DNA of 35,611 bases from Burkholderiaceae bacterium (GTDB lineage Bacteria; Pseudomonadota; Gammaproteobacteria; Burkholderiales; Burkholderiaceae_C). The DNA lies in contig JAJVIL010000094.1 in NCBI GenBank assembly GCA_022072045.1, forward strand, positions 1-35,611, given 5' to 3'. Below, one piece after another: positions 7,216-17,133 of the stretch. Below the pieces are notes generated by a model. The model was not told the origin of the DNA. It was given only the letters and a program-made list of their open reading frames with translations, and made no database searches. Every line of letters begins with the position of its first letter. Position 1 is the stretch's first letter. Position numbers and translations under genes: made by a program.

Positions 7216-8154
7216 ATGAGCACCGTGCTGACGACGCCCGGCAGGCCGGGCCGCTGGGCGCGCTGGGTCGACAGCGACCTCTGGTACAGCTTCCGCCATT
7301 CGCCGACCGCGATCGTGGCATCGCTGATCGCGCTCGCGTGCGTGGTGGCCGCGGTGTTCGCGCACTGGATCGCGCCGCACGACCCGTTCGACCTGGCGAC
7401 GCTCGATCTGCTCGACGCGCGCTTGCCGCCGGCGTGGGTCGAAGGCGGCAGCGCGAAGTACCTGTTCGGCACCGACGATCAGGGGCGCGACATCCTGTCG
7501 GCGCTGATGTACGGCTCGCGCATCTCGCTAGTGGTCGGCCTGGCGTCGGTGGTGCTGTCGGTGCTGATCGGCGTGGCGCTCGGGCTGCTGGCGGGCTTCG
7601 CCGGCGGCGCGGTCGACACCTTCATCATGCGCGTGTGCGACGTGATGCTGTCGTTCCCGGCGATTCTGGTGGCGCTGCTGATCGACGGCGCCGGTCGCGC
7701 GCTGTTTCCCAACGCGACCGAGGTGCTGGCGTTCTCGGTGCTGGTGATCGCGATCGCGCTGACCGGCTGGGTGCAATACGCGCGCACGGTGCGCGGCTCG
7801 ACGATGGTCGAGCGCAACAAGGAGTACGTGCAGGCGGCGCGCGTGATCGGCGTGGCGCCGCTGCGCGTGATGTTCCGCCACGTGTTCCCCAACGTGCTGG
7901 GGCCGGTGCTCGTGCTGGCCACGATCCAGATCGCCGGCGCCATCATCACCGAGGCGACGCTGAGCTTTCTCGGCGTCGGCGTGCCGCCGACGTCGCCGTC
8001 GCTGGGCACGCTGATCCGCGTCGGGCAGGACTTCCTGTTCTCCGGCGAGTGGTGGATCACGGTGTTCCCGGGGCTGATGCTGGTGCTGATCGCGCTGTCG
8101 GTGAACCTGCTGGGCGACTGGTTGCGCGATGCGCTCAACCCGCGCCTGCGTTGA
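7216..8154 (+). CDS. ABC transporter permease, DppC/OppC type
   Basis: The 312-residue partner permease has an N-terminal membrane helix (about 33-53). A short periplasmic segment follows with the typical DPFDLATLDLLDARLPP and HxFGTDDQGRDI-like sequence (YLFGTDDQGRDILSAL). Five further helices follow. The coupling loop VQAARVIGVAPLRVMFRHVFPN (about 205-226) and the ending TLSFLGVGVPPTSPSLG are diagnostic of subunit C. The start ATG has AAAGGGGGC upstream. It is separated from the first permease by 137 bases of structured repeat, an unusually large gap for this operon type. Confidence 0.93.
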   Translation: MSTVLTTPGRPGRWARWVDSDLWYSFRHSPTAIVASLIALACVVAAVFAHWIAPHDPFDLATLDLLDARLPPAWVEGGSAKYLFGTDDQGRDILSALMYGSRISLVVGLASVVLSVLIGVALGLLAGFAGGAVDTFIMRVCDVMLSFPAILVALLIDGAGRALFPNATEVLAFSVLVIAIALTGWVQYARTVRGSTMVERNKEYVQAARVIGVAPLRVMFRHVFPNVLGPVLVLATIQIAGAIITEATLSFLGVGVPPTSPSLGTLIRVGQDFLFSGEWWITVFPGLMLVLIALSVNLLGDWLRDALNPRLR

Positions 8155-8172
8155 GCGCGCGGCGCGCTGGCT

Positions 8173-9143
8173 ATGCGACCCCTGCTCGAAGTGAACCGCC
8201 TGCGGGTGGAGTTCCCCACCCGTCGCGGCACGCTGGTGGCGCTCGACGACGTGTCGTTCTCGATCGCGCCGGGCGAGATCCTGGGCGTGGTCGGCGAGTC
8301 GGGTGCGGGCAAGTCGCTCACCGGGGCGTCGATCATCGGCCTGCTCGAGCCGCCGGGGCGCATCGCCGGTGGCGAGATCCGCCTTGACGGCGAGCGCATC
8401 GACAACCTGCCGCCCGAGCGCATGCGCGCGGTGCGCGGGCGGCGGATCGGCGCCATCTTCCAGGACCCGCTGACCTCGCTGAACCCGCTGTACACCGTGG
8501 GCCGGCAACTGGTCGAGACGATCCGGGCGCACCTGCCCGATGATTCGGCGCAGGCGCGCGCGCGCGCCATCGCGCTGCTGAAGGAAACCGGCATCCCGGC
8601 GGCCGAAGAGCGCTTCGACCACTACCCGCACCAGTTTTCCGGCGGCATGCGCCAGCGCGTGGTGATCGCGCTGGCGCTGGCGGCCGAACCCAAGCTGATC
8701 GTCGCCGACGAACCGACCACGGCGCTCGACGTGTCGATCCAGGCGCAGATCATCGCGCTGCTGAAGCGGCTGACCAAGCAGCACGGCGCGGCGGTGATGC
8801 TGGTGACGCACGACATGGGCGTGATCGCCGAGGCGAGCGACCGCGTGGCGGTGATGTACGCCGGACGCATCGTCGAGGTGGGCCCGGTGCAGCAGGTGAT
8901 CCACCAGCCTGCGCATCCGTACTCGGCGGGGCTGATGGGCTCGATCCCGTCGATGGACGCCACGCACGAGCGCCTTCTGCAGATCGACGGCGCGATGCCG
9001 CGGCTGAACGCCATTCCGGAGGGCTGCGCGTTCCATCCGCGCTGCCCGCAGGTCTTCGACCGCTGCCGTCGCGACCGGCCCGACCTGATGCCGGGGCCGG
9101 CCACCGAGGCCGCCTGCTGGCTGGTCGGCGGCAGGGGGGCGCC

Positions 9144-9147
<4 letters not shown>
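8173..9147 (+). CDS. ABC transporter ATPase, DppD/OppD type
   Basis: The 324-residue cytoplasmic ATPase has Walker A GESGAGKS (about 43-50), Q-loop [10 protein letters not shown], signature FSGGMRQR, Walker [13 protein letters not shown] and the switch histidine in VTHDMG. The C-terminal oligopeptide extension holds the cysteine motif [14 protein letters not shown] (about 285-298), which in OppD/DppD relatives can bind an Fe-S cluster. It begins 18 bases after the permease stop and its stop overlaps the next start (ATGA), so co-translation with the second ATPase is likely. Confidence 0.95.
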
Positions 9148-10223
<1,076 letters not shown>

Positions 10224-10233
10224 TACCGCAGCG

Positions 10234-11505
10234 TCAGCGCACGAGCCGTTCGTCGGCGTAGAGCGACTCGGCCAATTCGCGCAGCCGGATCAGGTGCGCG
10301 GCGGCACCGTCGACCAGCACCTCGGCGGCGCGCGGACGACTATTGTAGTTGCTCGCCATCGCCATCGCATAGGCGCCGGCCGACGTGACGGCCAGCAGGT
10401 CGCCTTCGGCGAGCGTCAGCGAGCGTTCGCGCCCAAGCCAGTCGCCCGATTCGCAGATCGGCCCCACCACGTCCCACACCTCGGGCTCGCCGTCGCGCAG
10501 CGCGCACGGCACGATGCCCATCCAGGCGTCGTACATCGCAGGACGCACGAGATCGTTCATCGCGGCGTCGACGATGCAGAAGTTGCGCTCGCCGCCGCGC
10601 TTGAGCACCAGCACGCGCGTCAGCAGCACGCCGGCGTTGCCGACCAGCGAGCGCCCCGGCTCGAGCAGGATCTCGCGATGCCCATGGCCGCGCGCGTCGA
10701 TGCGCGCAAGCATCGACGCGATCAGTTCGTCCGCCGCCGGCGGGGCTTCGTCTCGGTAGGTGATGCCCAGGCCGCCGCCGAGGTCGATGTGCGCCAGCGC
10801 GACGCCTTCGCGTTCGACGGCCTCGATCAGGTCGAGCAGGCGATCGAGCGCGGCGAGGTATGGTGCGCCATCGGTGACCTGCGAGCCGATATGGCAATCG
10901 ATGCCTGCCACCTCGATGCCCGGCAGGCGCGCTGCCTGCCGGTACAGTGCCACCGCGCGCTCGTGCGCGATGCCGAACTTGTTGCCGCGCAGCCCGGTCG
11001 AGATGTACGGGTGCGTCCGGGCGTCGATATCCGGGTTCACGCGCAGACTGATGCGCGCGACCCGGCCCGCCGATGCGGCGAGGGCGGACAGCGCGAGCAA
11101 CTCGGACTCGCTTTCGACGTTGAAGCAGCGCACACCGCTCGTCAACGCAAAGTGCAGCTCGTCGGCTGTCTTGCCGACACCCGAGAAGACCACCCGCGCG
11201 GGGTCGCCCCCGATCGCGAGCACGCGTCGCAGCTCGCCGCCGGACACGATGTCGAAGCCGCAGCCGGCGGCGGCAAAGGTCTGCAGCACCGCCAGGTTCG
11301 AATTGGCCTTCATCGCGTAGCAGATCAGATGGCGCCGACCTGCCAGGGCCCTCTGGTAAGCCGCCAGCGCGACGCGCATCGCGCTGCGCGAGTACACGTA
11401 CAGCGGGGTGCCGTGCGCCGCAGCCGCGTCGGCCAGACGCACGTCCTCGAGCCACAGCTCGCTCCCCTGGCGGTGGAGAAACGGAGCGCCCGGCAGCGGC
11501 GTCAT
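10234..11505 (-). CDS. lysA: Diaminopimelate decarboxylase
   Basis: The 423-residue PLP enzyme makes L-lysine by decarboxylating meso-diaminopimelate in the cytoplasm. It is a fold-III alanine-racemase-like enzyme. The PLP lysine is in CYAMKANSN (Lys66), HIGSQ and GGGLGITY lie in the barrel, EPGRSLVGNAG binds phosphate, and CESGDWLG carries the cysteine and acidic residues that bind substrate from the second subunit. I reject the longer ORF (517 residues) because MTPLPGAPFLHRQGSELWLEDV is the usual start. That ATG (11505) also overlaps the lptM stop as ATGA, which indicates translational coupling. Confidence 0.96.
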   Translation of the reverse strand: MTPLPGAPFLHRQGSELWLEDVRLADAAAAHGTPLYVYSRSAMRVALAAYQRALAGRRHLICYAMKANSNLAVLQTFAAAGCGFDIVSGGELRRVLAIGGDPARVVFSGVGKTADELHFALTSGVRCFNVESESELLALSALAASAGRVARISLRVNPDIDARTHPYISTGLRGNKFGIAHERAVALYRQAARLPGIEVAGIDCHIGSQVTDGAPYLAALDRLLDLIEAVEREGVALAHIDLGGGLGITYRDEAPPAADELIASMLARIDARGHGHREILLEPGRSLVGNAGVLLTRVLVLKRGGERNFCIVDAAMNDLVRPAMYDAWMGIVPCALRDGEPEVWDVVGPICESGDWLGRERSLTLAEGDLLAVTSAGAYAMAMASNYNSRPRAAEVLVDGAAAHLIRLRELAESLYADERLVR

Positions 11506-11630
11506 CGGGCCGGTGCGGACGCGGCCGAACTTGTGCTCTTGGGCAGCGTCAGCGGGCCCTTTTGGCCGCACGCCGCCACCATGCCGCACACCAGCAGCAG
11601 GGCCAGCGATCGCAACAGGGACAAGCGCAC
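11502..11630 (-). CDS. lptM: LPS translocon maturation lipoprotein LptM (YifL family)
   Basis: This gene of about 42 codons is buried in a longer ORF of the track. The product has a short hydrophobic signal (LRSLALLLVCGMVAA) and a lipobox cysteine followed by CGQKGPLTLP, the near-invariant signature of LptM (family pattern CGxKGPLYxP). LptM is an outer-membrane lipoprotein that helps LptD reach its native disulfide form. It almost always sits directly before lysA, as here, with a four-base ATGA overlap. The start is uncertain. I prefer GTG 11630, since the in-frame ATG at 11684 is only six bases past a TACAAT -10-like element on this strand. Confidence 0.85.
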   Translation of the reverse strand: MRLSLLRSLALLLVCGMVAACGQKGPLTLPKSTSSAASAPAR

Positions 11631-11690
11631 GGCGGCAAGGCCGTGCGTCCGCCGGATCGCTACACTCTGGCCGCTTCGACGCATCGATCG

Positions 11691-11696
11691 ATTGTA
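11691..11696 (-). promoter_or_regulatory. Candidate -10 element for lptM-lysA
   Basis: On the minus strand this reads TACAAT, five of six consensus matches, about 60 bases before the GTG start proposed for lptM. The -35 region is poor. Its position argues against the upstream ATG start. Confidence 0.35.
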
Positions 11697-11750
11697 TCGA
11701 CCATGCCCGACCCCACCGCACCTTCCGGCGCTCCGAGCGGGCCTCACGCC

Positions 11751-12086
11751 ATGGCCGACAGCGAGTTCCATGCGCGCGCGAACGCAATCCTGGGAACGAT
11801 CGAGACAGCGCTCGATCGCTGGCTGCAGGCCGATGAGATCGACATCGACAGCCATCGCACCGGCGGCCTGCTCGAACTGGTGTTCCCCGGTGGCAGCAAG
11901 ATCGTCGTCAATACGCAGCCGCCGCTGCACGAGTTGTGGCTCGCGGCGCGCACCGGCGGCTACCACTTCCGTCTGATCGACGGCCGCTGGATCGATTCGC
12001 GTAGCGGCGGCGAGTTCTTCGCGATGCTCTCGCGCGAGATCAGCGCGCAAGCCGGACGGCCGCTGGCGATCGAACCGTCGCCCTGA
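11751..12086 (+). CDS. cyaY: Frataxin-like iron donor CyaY
   Basis: The 111-residue bacterial frataxin is an iron-binding regulator of IscS-dependent Fe-S cluster assembly in the cytoplasm. The N terminus MADSEFHARANAILGTIE parallels MNDSEFH of the E. coli protein, which decides the start. The acidic iron-binding helix and strand (DRWLQADEIDID), GSKIVVNTQPPLHELWLA and GGYHFRLIDGRWIDSRSG follow in family order. An in-frame ATG at 11703 would add 16 residues rich in proline and serine; this is possible but less likely. The gene is divergent from lptM-lysA and converges on the PBP1A gene with a three-base gap. Confidence 0.93.
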   Translation: MADSEFHARANAILGTIETALDRWLQADEIDIDSHRTGGLLELVFPGGSKIVVNTQPPLHELWLAARTGGYHFRLIDGRWIDSRSGGEFFAMLSREISAQAGRPLAIEPSP

Positions 12087-12089
12087 TGC

Positions 12090-14468
12090 TCAGCGCTTGA
12101 ACAGGTCGAGGATGCTCTTGCGCTCGTCTTCGCTCGGCGACTGCGGCGGCAACTGATCCTCCATGCCGAGGCTGGTGACTCCGGCACCGGGGCCGAACTC
12201 CTCGTACATCCACTCGTTGCCATGCAGCACCACGCCCTCGGGCGGCGGCAGCGAACGCGGTGGTATGTGGCGCAGCACCTGGCCCATGTAGTCCATCCAC
12301 ACCGGCAGTGCGAGACCGCCGCCGGTTTCGCGATCGCCGAGCTTGTGCGGCGTGTCGTAGCCGATCCAGACCACGGCCACGATGTCGGGCTGAAAGCCGG
12401 CGAACCAGGCATCGAGCGAGTCGTTGGTGGTGCCCGTCTTGCCTGCGATGTCGGGCCGCCTGAGGGCAGCGGCCTTGGCCGCCGTGCCCGTGCGCGTCAC
12501 CTCGCGCAGCAACTGGGTCATGATGAACGCATTGCGGGCATCGATGGCGCGCATCGATGGTTCGAGCGTCTGAGGTTTCGTCTCCTGCAGGACGCGGCCC
12601 TTGGAGTCGGTGATTCGCGAGATCAGGATCGGATTGACGCGATAGCCGCCATTGGCGAACACGCTGTAAGCGCACGCCATCTGCAGCGGCGTGGTCGTGC
12701 CGGCGCCCAGCGCCATCGTCAAGAACGCCGGGTTTCTTTCGGCGTCGAAGCCGAAGCGGGTGATCCAGTCCTGCGCATAGACCGGACCGATCGCCTGCAG
12801 GATGCGGATCGACACCATGTTCTTCGACTTGGCCAGCCCCTGACGCAGTGTCATCGGCCCTTCGAACTTGCCGTCGTAGTTCTTGGGCTCCCACGGCTGG
12901 CTGCCGGTCGCAGTGGCGTCGAAGAACAACGGCGCATCGTTGATCACCGTCATCGGCGTGAAGCCCTTTTCGAGTGCGGCCGAGTAGATGAACGGCTTGA
13001 AGCTCGATCCGGGCTGTCGCCACGCCTGTGTCACATGGTTGAACTTGCTCTTGTCGAAGTCGAACCCGCCCACCATCGCGAGCACCGAGCCGTCGGTGGG
13101 CCGCATCGAGACGAACGCGCCTTCTACCTCGGGTTGCTGGGTCAGGCTCCAGTCGCCTTTGGGGCCGCGCAGTGCGCGAACCACCGCGCCAGGGCGGATG
13201 CGGCGTTTGGCTGGCGCCCGTTCGGCCAGGCCCGACGTCACCGGTCGCAGCCCCTCGCCGGTAACGGTGATCGATTCGCCGGACGCCAGCACCGCTACCA
13301 CCCGCTTCGGCGAGGCCTCGGTGACGACGGCGGCGAGCAATTCGTCGTTGTCCGGGTGGTCGGCCAGAGCCTCGGCGATCCGGGTGTCCAGTTCCTTCGG
13401 GTCGGAAGGCAGATCGACATACCCTTCGGGCCCGCGGTAGACCTGTCGGCGCTCGTAGTCCATCAACCCCTTGCGCAAGGCGCGATAGGCGATCTCCTGG
13501 TCCGACGAGTCGATCGTCACGTGCACCTCCAAGCCGCGCGAGTAGGTGTCTTCGCCGTACTGTGCGTAGACCATCTGGCGCACGGTCTCGGCCGCGTACT
13601 GGGCATGCACCTTCGACTCGGTGGCGGTGCGATAGCGCAGCGTCTGCTGTCGCGCCGCCTCCGCCTGCTCGCTGGTGATGAAGCCGTTGTCGACCATGCG
13701 ATCGAGGATGTGCAGCTGCCGCACTTTGGCGCGTCGGGGGTTGGCGATCGGGTTGTAGGCCGACGGCGCCTTGGGCAACCCGGCCAGCATCGCCGCCTCG
13801 GCCAGCGTCACGTCGTGCAGCGACTTGCCGAAGTACACCTCGCTGGCAGCGGCGAACCCGTAGGCGCGCTGTCCGAGGTAGATCTGATTCATGTAAATCT
13901 CGAGGATCTGCTCCTTCGAAAGCTGGTTCTCGATCTTCAACGCGAGCAGGATCTCGTAGATCTTGCGAGTGAAGGTCTTCTCGGTGGACAGATAGAAGTT
14001 GCGCGCCAACTGCATCGTGATCGTCGATGCACCCTGGCTCTTGAATTCGCTCAGGCTGGCCAGACCCGCGCGCAGCACGCCCTTGTAGTCGACGCCGCCA
14101 TGCTCGTAGAAGTGCGCGTCCTCGATCGCGAGCACCGCATCCTTCATCACTTTGGGGATCTGTCCGATCGGGGTGAACTGCCGGCGTTCTTCGCCGAACT
14201 CGCCGAGCAGCACACCGTCGGACGACAGCACCCGCAGCGGCAGTTTGGGTCGGTAGTCGCTCAGGCCGTCGATGTCGGGCAGGTTGGGGTAGGCCACGGA
14301 GAGCGCCAGCGCCACCAACGCAGCGCCCGCAGCCAGTGCGGCGCCTGACAAGCCCAACGTCCATGCGAGCACACGCGACGTTACCCGCGCCCAGGCAGGC
14401 CAATGTCGTGTCGGATCCCAGCGCTTTGTCGTGGAGGACGCGGCGTCGGCGCGCGCGTTGTCAGTCAT
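12090..14468 (-). CDS. mrcA: Penicillin-binding protein 1A, bifunctional peptidoglycan synthase
   Basis: The 792-residue class A PBP has a cytoplasmic tail, one membrane anchor (about 34-58), then a GT51 glycosyltransferase domain with the catalytic glutamate in IEDAHFYEHGGVD (Glu116) and STITMQLARN. The OB-like insert typical of PBP1A is near 310-430. The transpeptidase domain has the serine motif SSFK (Ser488), SKN (548-550) and GKTGTTND. It polymerises and cross-links peptidoglycan at the inner membrane. Its position divergent from pilM is the conserved ponA/mrcA-pilMNOPQ arrangement of many beta- and gammaproteobacteria. A TATAAT sequence lies only 11 bases before the start codon. Confidence 0.96.
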   Translation of the reverse strand: MTDNARADAASSTTKRWDPTRHWPAWARVTSRVLAWTLGLSGAALAAGAALVALALSVAYPNLPDIDGLSDYRPKLPLRVLSSDGVLLGEFGEERRQFTPIGQIPKVMKDAVLAIEDAHFYEHGGVDYKGVLRAGLASLSEFKSQGASTITMQLARNFYLSTEKTFTRKIYEILLALKIENQLSKEQILEIYMNQIYLGQRAYGFAAASEVYFGKSLHDVTLAEAAMLAGLPKAPSAYNPIANPRRAKVRQLHILDRMVDNGFITSEQAEAARQQTLRYRTATESKVHAQYAAETVRQMVYAQYGEDTYSRGLEVHVTIDSSDQEIAYRALRKGLMDYERRQVYRGPEGYVDLPSDPKELDTRIAEALADHPDNDELLAAVVTEASPKRVVAVLASGESITVTGEGLRPVTSGLAERAPAKRRIRPGAVVRALRGPKGDWSLTQQPEVEGAFVSMRPTDGSVLAMVGGFDFDKSKFNHVTQAWRQPGSSFKPFIYSAALEKGFTPMTVINDAPLFFDATATGSQPWEPKNYDGKFEGPMTLRQGLAKSKNMVSIRILQAIGPVYAQDWITRFGFDAERNPAFLTMALGAGTTTPLQMACAYSVFANGGYRVNPILISRITDSKGRVLQETKPQTLEPSMRAIDARNAFIMTQLLREVTRTGTAAKAAALRRPDIAGKTGTTNDSLDAWFAGFQPDIVAVVWIGYDTPHKLGDRETGGGLALPVWMDYMGQVLRHIPPRSLPPPEGVVLHGNEWMYEEFGPGAGVTSLGMEDQLPPQSPSEDERKSILDLFKR

Positions 14469-14479
14469 ACGAGCGGCCG

Positions 14480-14485
14480 ATTATA
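14480..14485 (-). promoter_or_regulatory. Consensus -10 element very close to the PBP1A start
   Basis: Read on the minus strand this is a perfect TATAAT, ending 11 bases before the mrcA ATG at 14468. If used, transcription would begin about four to six bases before the start codon. No convincing -35 is present. Confidence 0.4.
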
Positions 14486-14648
14486 GGAAGGCGCTCCCCA
14501 CGAACCGGGGGCTTGCGTGAACTGCTTCTCGCGCGACACAAAGCTACGGCACCGTCAGCCATGGCCTACTGCCGATTGCACTCGCTGAGGCCTCGAGGGC
14601 GGCGTCGGCCCCAGGCAACGGGCCGGCGGATGTTGCGGGAATTTGTCG

Positions 14649-14677
14649 TTGGTGCACAAGGGCTTTACTGCTAGCAT
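14649..14677 (+). promoter_or_regulatory. Candidate sigma-70 promoter for the pilMNOPQ operon
   Basis: A TTGGTG -35-like hexamer (14649-14654) is separated by 17 bases from TAGCAT (14672-14677). The TGC just before it gives an extended -10 (TGnTAGCAT). The predicted start near 14684 leaves a leader of about 55 bases before the pilM GTG. Confidence 0.45.
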
Positions 14678-14695
14678 TGAAGTGACTTATTAAGA

Positions 14696-14721
14696 GCGCA
14701 ATCGGCTCTGCGCCGATGCGC
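14696..14721 (+). other. Leader hairpin before pilM
   Basis: The arms GCGC-A-ATCGG and CCGAT-GCGC enclose a seven-base loop, CTCTGCG. The hairpin ends three bases before the GGGAGA ribosome site of pilM, so it may influence translation start. It is not followed by T residues and is not a terminator. Confidence 0.4.
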
Positions 14722-14738
14722 CTCGGGAGACCCAATCC

Positions 14739-15818
14739 GTGAGCTTTATGGACCTGTTGCTGGGTCGTAAGCACCCACCCGTCATCGGTCTGGACATCAG
14801 TTCATCGAGCGCGAAGCTGGTTGAACTCGGGCAGACGAGCGGCGGCGAGTTCGTCCTCGAGCGGTTTGCGTCGGAGCCCTTCGAGAAAGGCTGGATCACC
14901 GACGGCCAGATCGAGAAGTTCGACGAAGTGGCCGACGCGGTGCGGCGCGTGGTGCAGAAGAGCGGATCGAAGACCAAGCAAGTCGTGATGGCGATGCCGC
15001 AGTCGGCGGTGATCACCAAGAAGATCATGCTGCCTGCCGGCCTGCGGGAAGAAGAACTCGAGCTGCAGGTCGAGTCGGAAGCCAACCAATATATCCCCTT
15101 CTCGCTCGACGAGGTCAGTCTCGACTTTTGCGTGATCGGACCCAGTGCCACGTCGGTCGGCGACGTCGAAGTGCTGATCGCGGCGTCGCGCAAGGATCGC
15201 GTGCAGGATCGCCAGGGGCTTGCCGAGGCGGCGGGCCTGAAGCCGGTGGTGCTCGACATCGAGTCGCACGCATCGCGGCTGGCGATGAGCCGCGTGGTTT
15301 CGGCGTTGCCCAACGAAGGCAAGGACGCGCTGGTCGCGCTGTTCGAGATCGGCGCCGACACGACCAGCCTGAAGGTGCTGCGCGACGACGAGATGCTGTA
15401 CGACCGTGACCAAGCCTTCGGAGGTTCGCAGCTCACCCAGCTGATCTCGCGCCAGTACGGGTTCTCGTTCGAGGAGGCCGAGGCAAAGAAGCTCGCCGGC
15501 GATCTGCCGGAGGACTACGAGGCTTCGATCCTGGTGCCGTTCGTCGACAGCCTGTCGCAGGAGATCGGACGCGCGCTGCAGTACTTCTTCACCAGCACGC
15601 CGCACCACAAGGTGCACTACGTGATGCTGTCCGGCGGTACCGCCACGTTGCCCGGCCTGAAGGATCGAGTCACCGAGCTGACGGGCTTCGCGTCGATGGT
15701 GGTCAACCCGTTCGATAACATGCGCCTGGGTTCGGGCATCCGCGAGGCCAAGATGCGTCGAGAAGCCGCGTCGTACCTCACGGCGTGCGGCCTGGCGATG
15801 CGGAGGTTCGTGCAGTGA
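14739..15818 (+). CDS. pilM: Type IV pilus assembly protein PilM
   Basis: The 359-residue cytoplasmic actin-like ATPase is part of the inner-membrane alignment platform of type IV pili. Actin-fold nucleotide motifs are GLDISSSSAKLVEL (about 17-30) and LSGGTATLPGL near 299-309. It has the FtsA/SHS2-like middle region, and LPAGLREEELELQVESEA is a typical family segment. It binds the N terminus of PilN. GTG 14739 is chosen because GGGAGA lies ten bases upstream and SFMDLLLGRKHPPVIGLDIS is the usual start. The stop overlaps the pilN start as GTGA. Confidence 0.96.
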   Translation: MSFMDLLLGRKHPPVIGLDISSSSAKLVELGQTSGGEFVLERFASEPFEKGWITDGQIEKFDEVADAVRRVVQKSGSKTKQVVMAMPQSAVITKKIMLPAGLREEELELQVESEANQYIPFSLDEVSLDFCVIGPSATSVGDVEVLIAASRKDRVQDRQGLAEAAGLKPVVLDIESHASRLAMSRVVSALPNEGKDALVALFEIGADTTSLKVLRDDEMLYDRDQAFGGSQLTQLISRQYGFSFEEAEAKKLAGDLPEDYEASILVPFVDSLSQEIGRALQYFFTSTPHHKVHYVMLSGGTATLPGLKDRVTELTGFASMVVNPFDNMRLGSGIREAKMRREAASYLTACGLAMRRFVQ

Positions 15819-16432
15819 TCCTGATCAACCTACTCCCGCACCGCGAGGAGAAGCGCGCGGCGCGCAAGCGTGCGTTCTTCGCCGGGCTGGGTGTCGCAGC
15901 CGTGGTCGGTGTCGTGGTCGTCGGCATCTGGTACTCGCTGCTGGAGCAATTGACCTCCGCGCAGCAAGCACGCAACGCCTTCCTCAAGCGAGAGATCACC
16001 AAGCTGGAAGCGCAGATCAAGGACATCGCGAACCTGCGCAACGAGATCGAGGCGTTGAAGGCGCGGCAGCGCGCAGTCGAAGACCTGCAGACCAACCGCA
16101 ACATCCCGGTCTACCTGCTCGACGAACTGGTCAAGCAGACACCCGAGGGAATCTACCTCACCGCGGTCAAGCAAAACGGCAGCGTCGTCACCGTGGCAGG
16201 CATCGCGCAGACCAACGAGCGCGTCTCGGAATTCCTACGCAACACGCAGTACAACTCCAAGTGGCTCGAGCGCCCCGAGCTGGTCGAGATCAAGGCGGTC
16301 AACATGGTCACCGCCAACAAGGAGCAGCGCCGCCTGTTCGATTTCTCGATGCGAGTCACGATGAAGCGACCCGCGCCGCCGGCGGCTGCGGGCTCCGCGC
16401 CCGGCGCGACCGTCGCTGGCAAGGCAGCGTGA
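15815..16432 (+). CDS. pilN: Type IV pilus assembly protein PilN
   Basis: The 205-residue bitopic inner-membrane protein has a short cytoplasmic N terminus (ILINLLPHREEKR), one membrane helix (about 21-42) and a periplasmic coiled-coil and ferredoxin-like part. The INLLP motif is the segment that PilM grips, so the true start must keep it close to the N terminus. This favours GTG 15815 over the ORF-track start ten codons earlier. CGGAGG lies eight bases upstream and the start overlaps the pilM stop by four bases. It dimerises with PilO. Confidence 0.95.
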   Translation: MILINLLPHREEKRAARKRAFFAGLGVAAVVGVVVVGIWYSLLEQLTSAQQARNAFLKREITKLEAQIKDIANLRNEIEALKARQRAVEDLQTNRNIPVYLLDELVKQTPEGIYLTAVKQNGSVVTVAGIAQTNERVSEFLRNTQYNSKWLERPELVEIKAVNMVTANKEQRRLFDFSMRVTMKRPAPPAAAGSAPGATVAGKAA

Positions 16433-16443
16433 AGGGGTAATCC

Positions 16444-17133
16444 ATGGCCACTCGCTCACGCCAACTCAATTTCGACGTCACGACTCTGCTCGACCATGCG
16501 GCCTCGCAGTTCCGCGGCCTCAACGCGCGCGAGCCCGGCCAATGGCCGGCATTGCCGAAGCTGGCGGCGTGGTTCGGCGCCGCACTGGCCGTCGTCGTGG
16601 CGGGTTGGTTCGCGCTGCTGTCGGGCACCGCCGACGAACTGCAGGCCGAACGCGACCGCGAGCCGGTGCTCAAGACCGACTATCGCAGCAAGCTGGCGCA
16701 GGCCGTGAATCTGACCGAGCTGCGCAAGCAGAAACTGCAGGTTCAGGAATACGTGACCCAGCTCGAGAAGCAGTTGCCGGGCAAGGCCGAAATGGATGCG
16801 CTGCTGTCAGACATCAATCAGGCCGGCCTCGGCCGGGGTCTGCAGTTCGATCTCTTCCGGCCGGGGCAGGTCGAGGTGAAGGAGTACTACGCCGAACTGC
16901 CGATCGCGATCCGTGTCACCGGCCGTTACCACGATCTGGGTTCGTTCGCAGCCGACGTCGCCAATCTGTCGCGCATCGTGACGCTGCACAACCTGAACAT
17001 CGTGCCGGTGAACTCCAAGGACGCCTCGGGCAACCTGGCGATGGACGCCATTGCGCGCACCTACCGCTACCTTGACACCGGGGAAGTCGACGCGCAGCGC
17101 AGGGCAGCGGCGAAGGCGGGGGCCAAGAAATGA
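16444..17133 (+). CDS. pilO: Type IV pilus assembly protein PilO
   Basis: The 229-residue inner-membrane protein has one membrane helix (about 41-60), a coiled coil (about 63-115, LQAERDREPVLKTDY onward) and a ferredoxin-like periplasmic domain with FRPGQVEVKEYYAELPI and VTGRYHDLGSFAADVANLSRIV, the conserved PilO core. It forms heterodimers with PilN and contacts PilP, linking the cytoplasmic motor platform to the secretin. It starts 11 bases after pilN and overlaps pilP by ATGA. Confidence 0.95.
   Translation: MATRSRQLNFDVTTLLDHAASQFRGLNAREPGQWPALPKLAAWFGAALAVVVAGWFALLSGTADELQAERDREPVLKTDYRSKLAQAVNLTELRKQKLQVQEYVTQLEKQLPGKAEMDALLSDINQAGLGRGLQFDLFRPGQVEVKEYYAELPIAIRVTGRYHDLGSFAADVANLSRIVTLHNLNIVPVNSKDASGNLAMDAIARTYRYLDTGEVDAQRRAAAKAGAKK

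Noticed and set aside
12040-14403. Long alternative ORFs over the PBP1A gene (787 residues minus, 708 residues plus)
   Set aside because: Both lack recognisable domains and show shadow-frame composition. The 792-residue frame has all GT51 and transpeptidase motifs.
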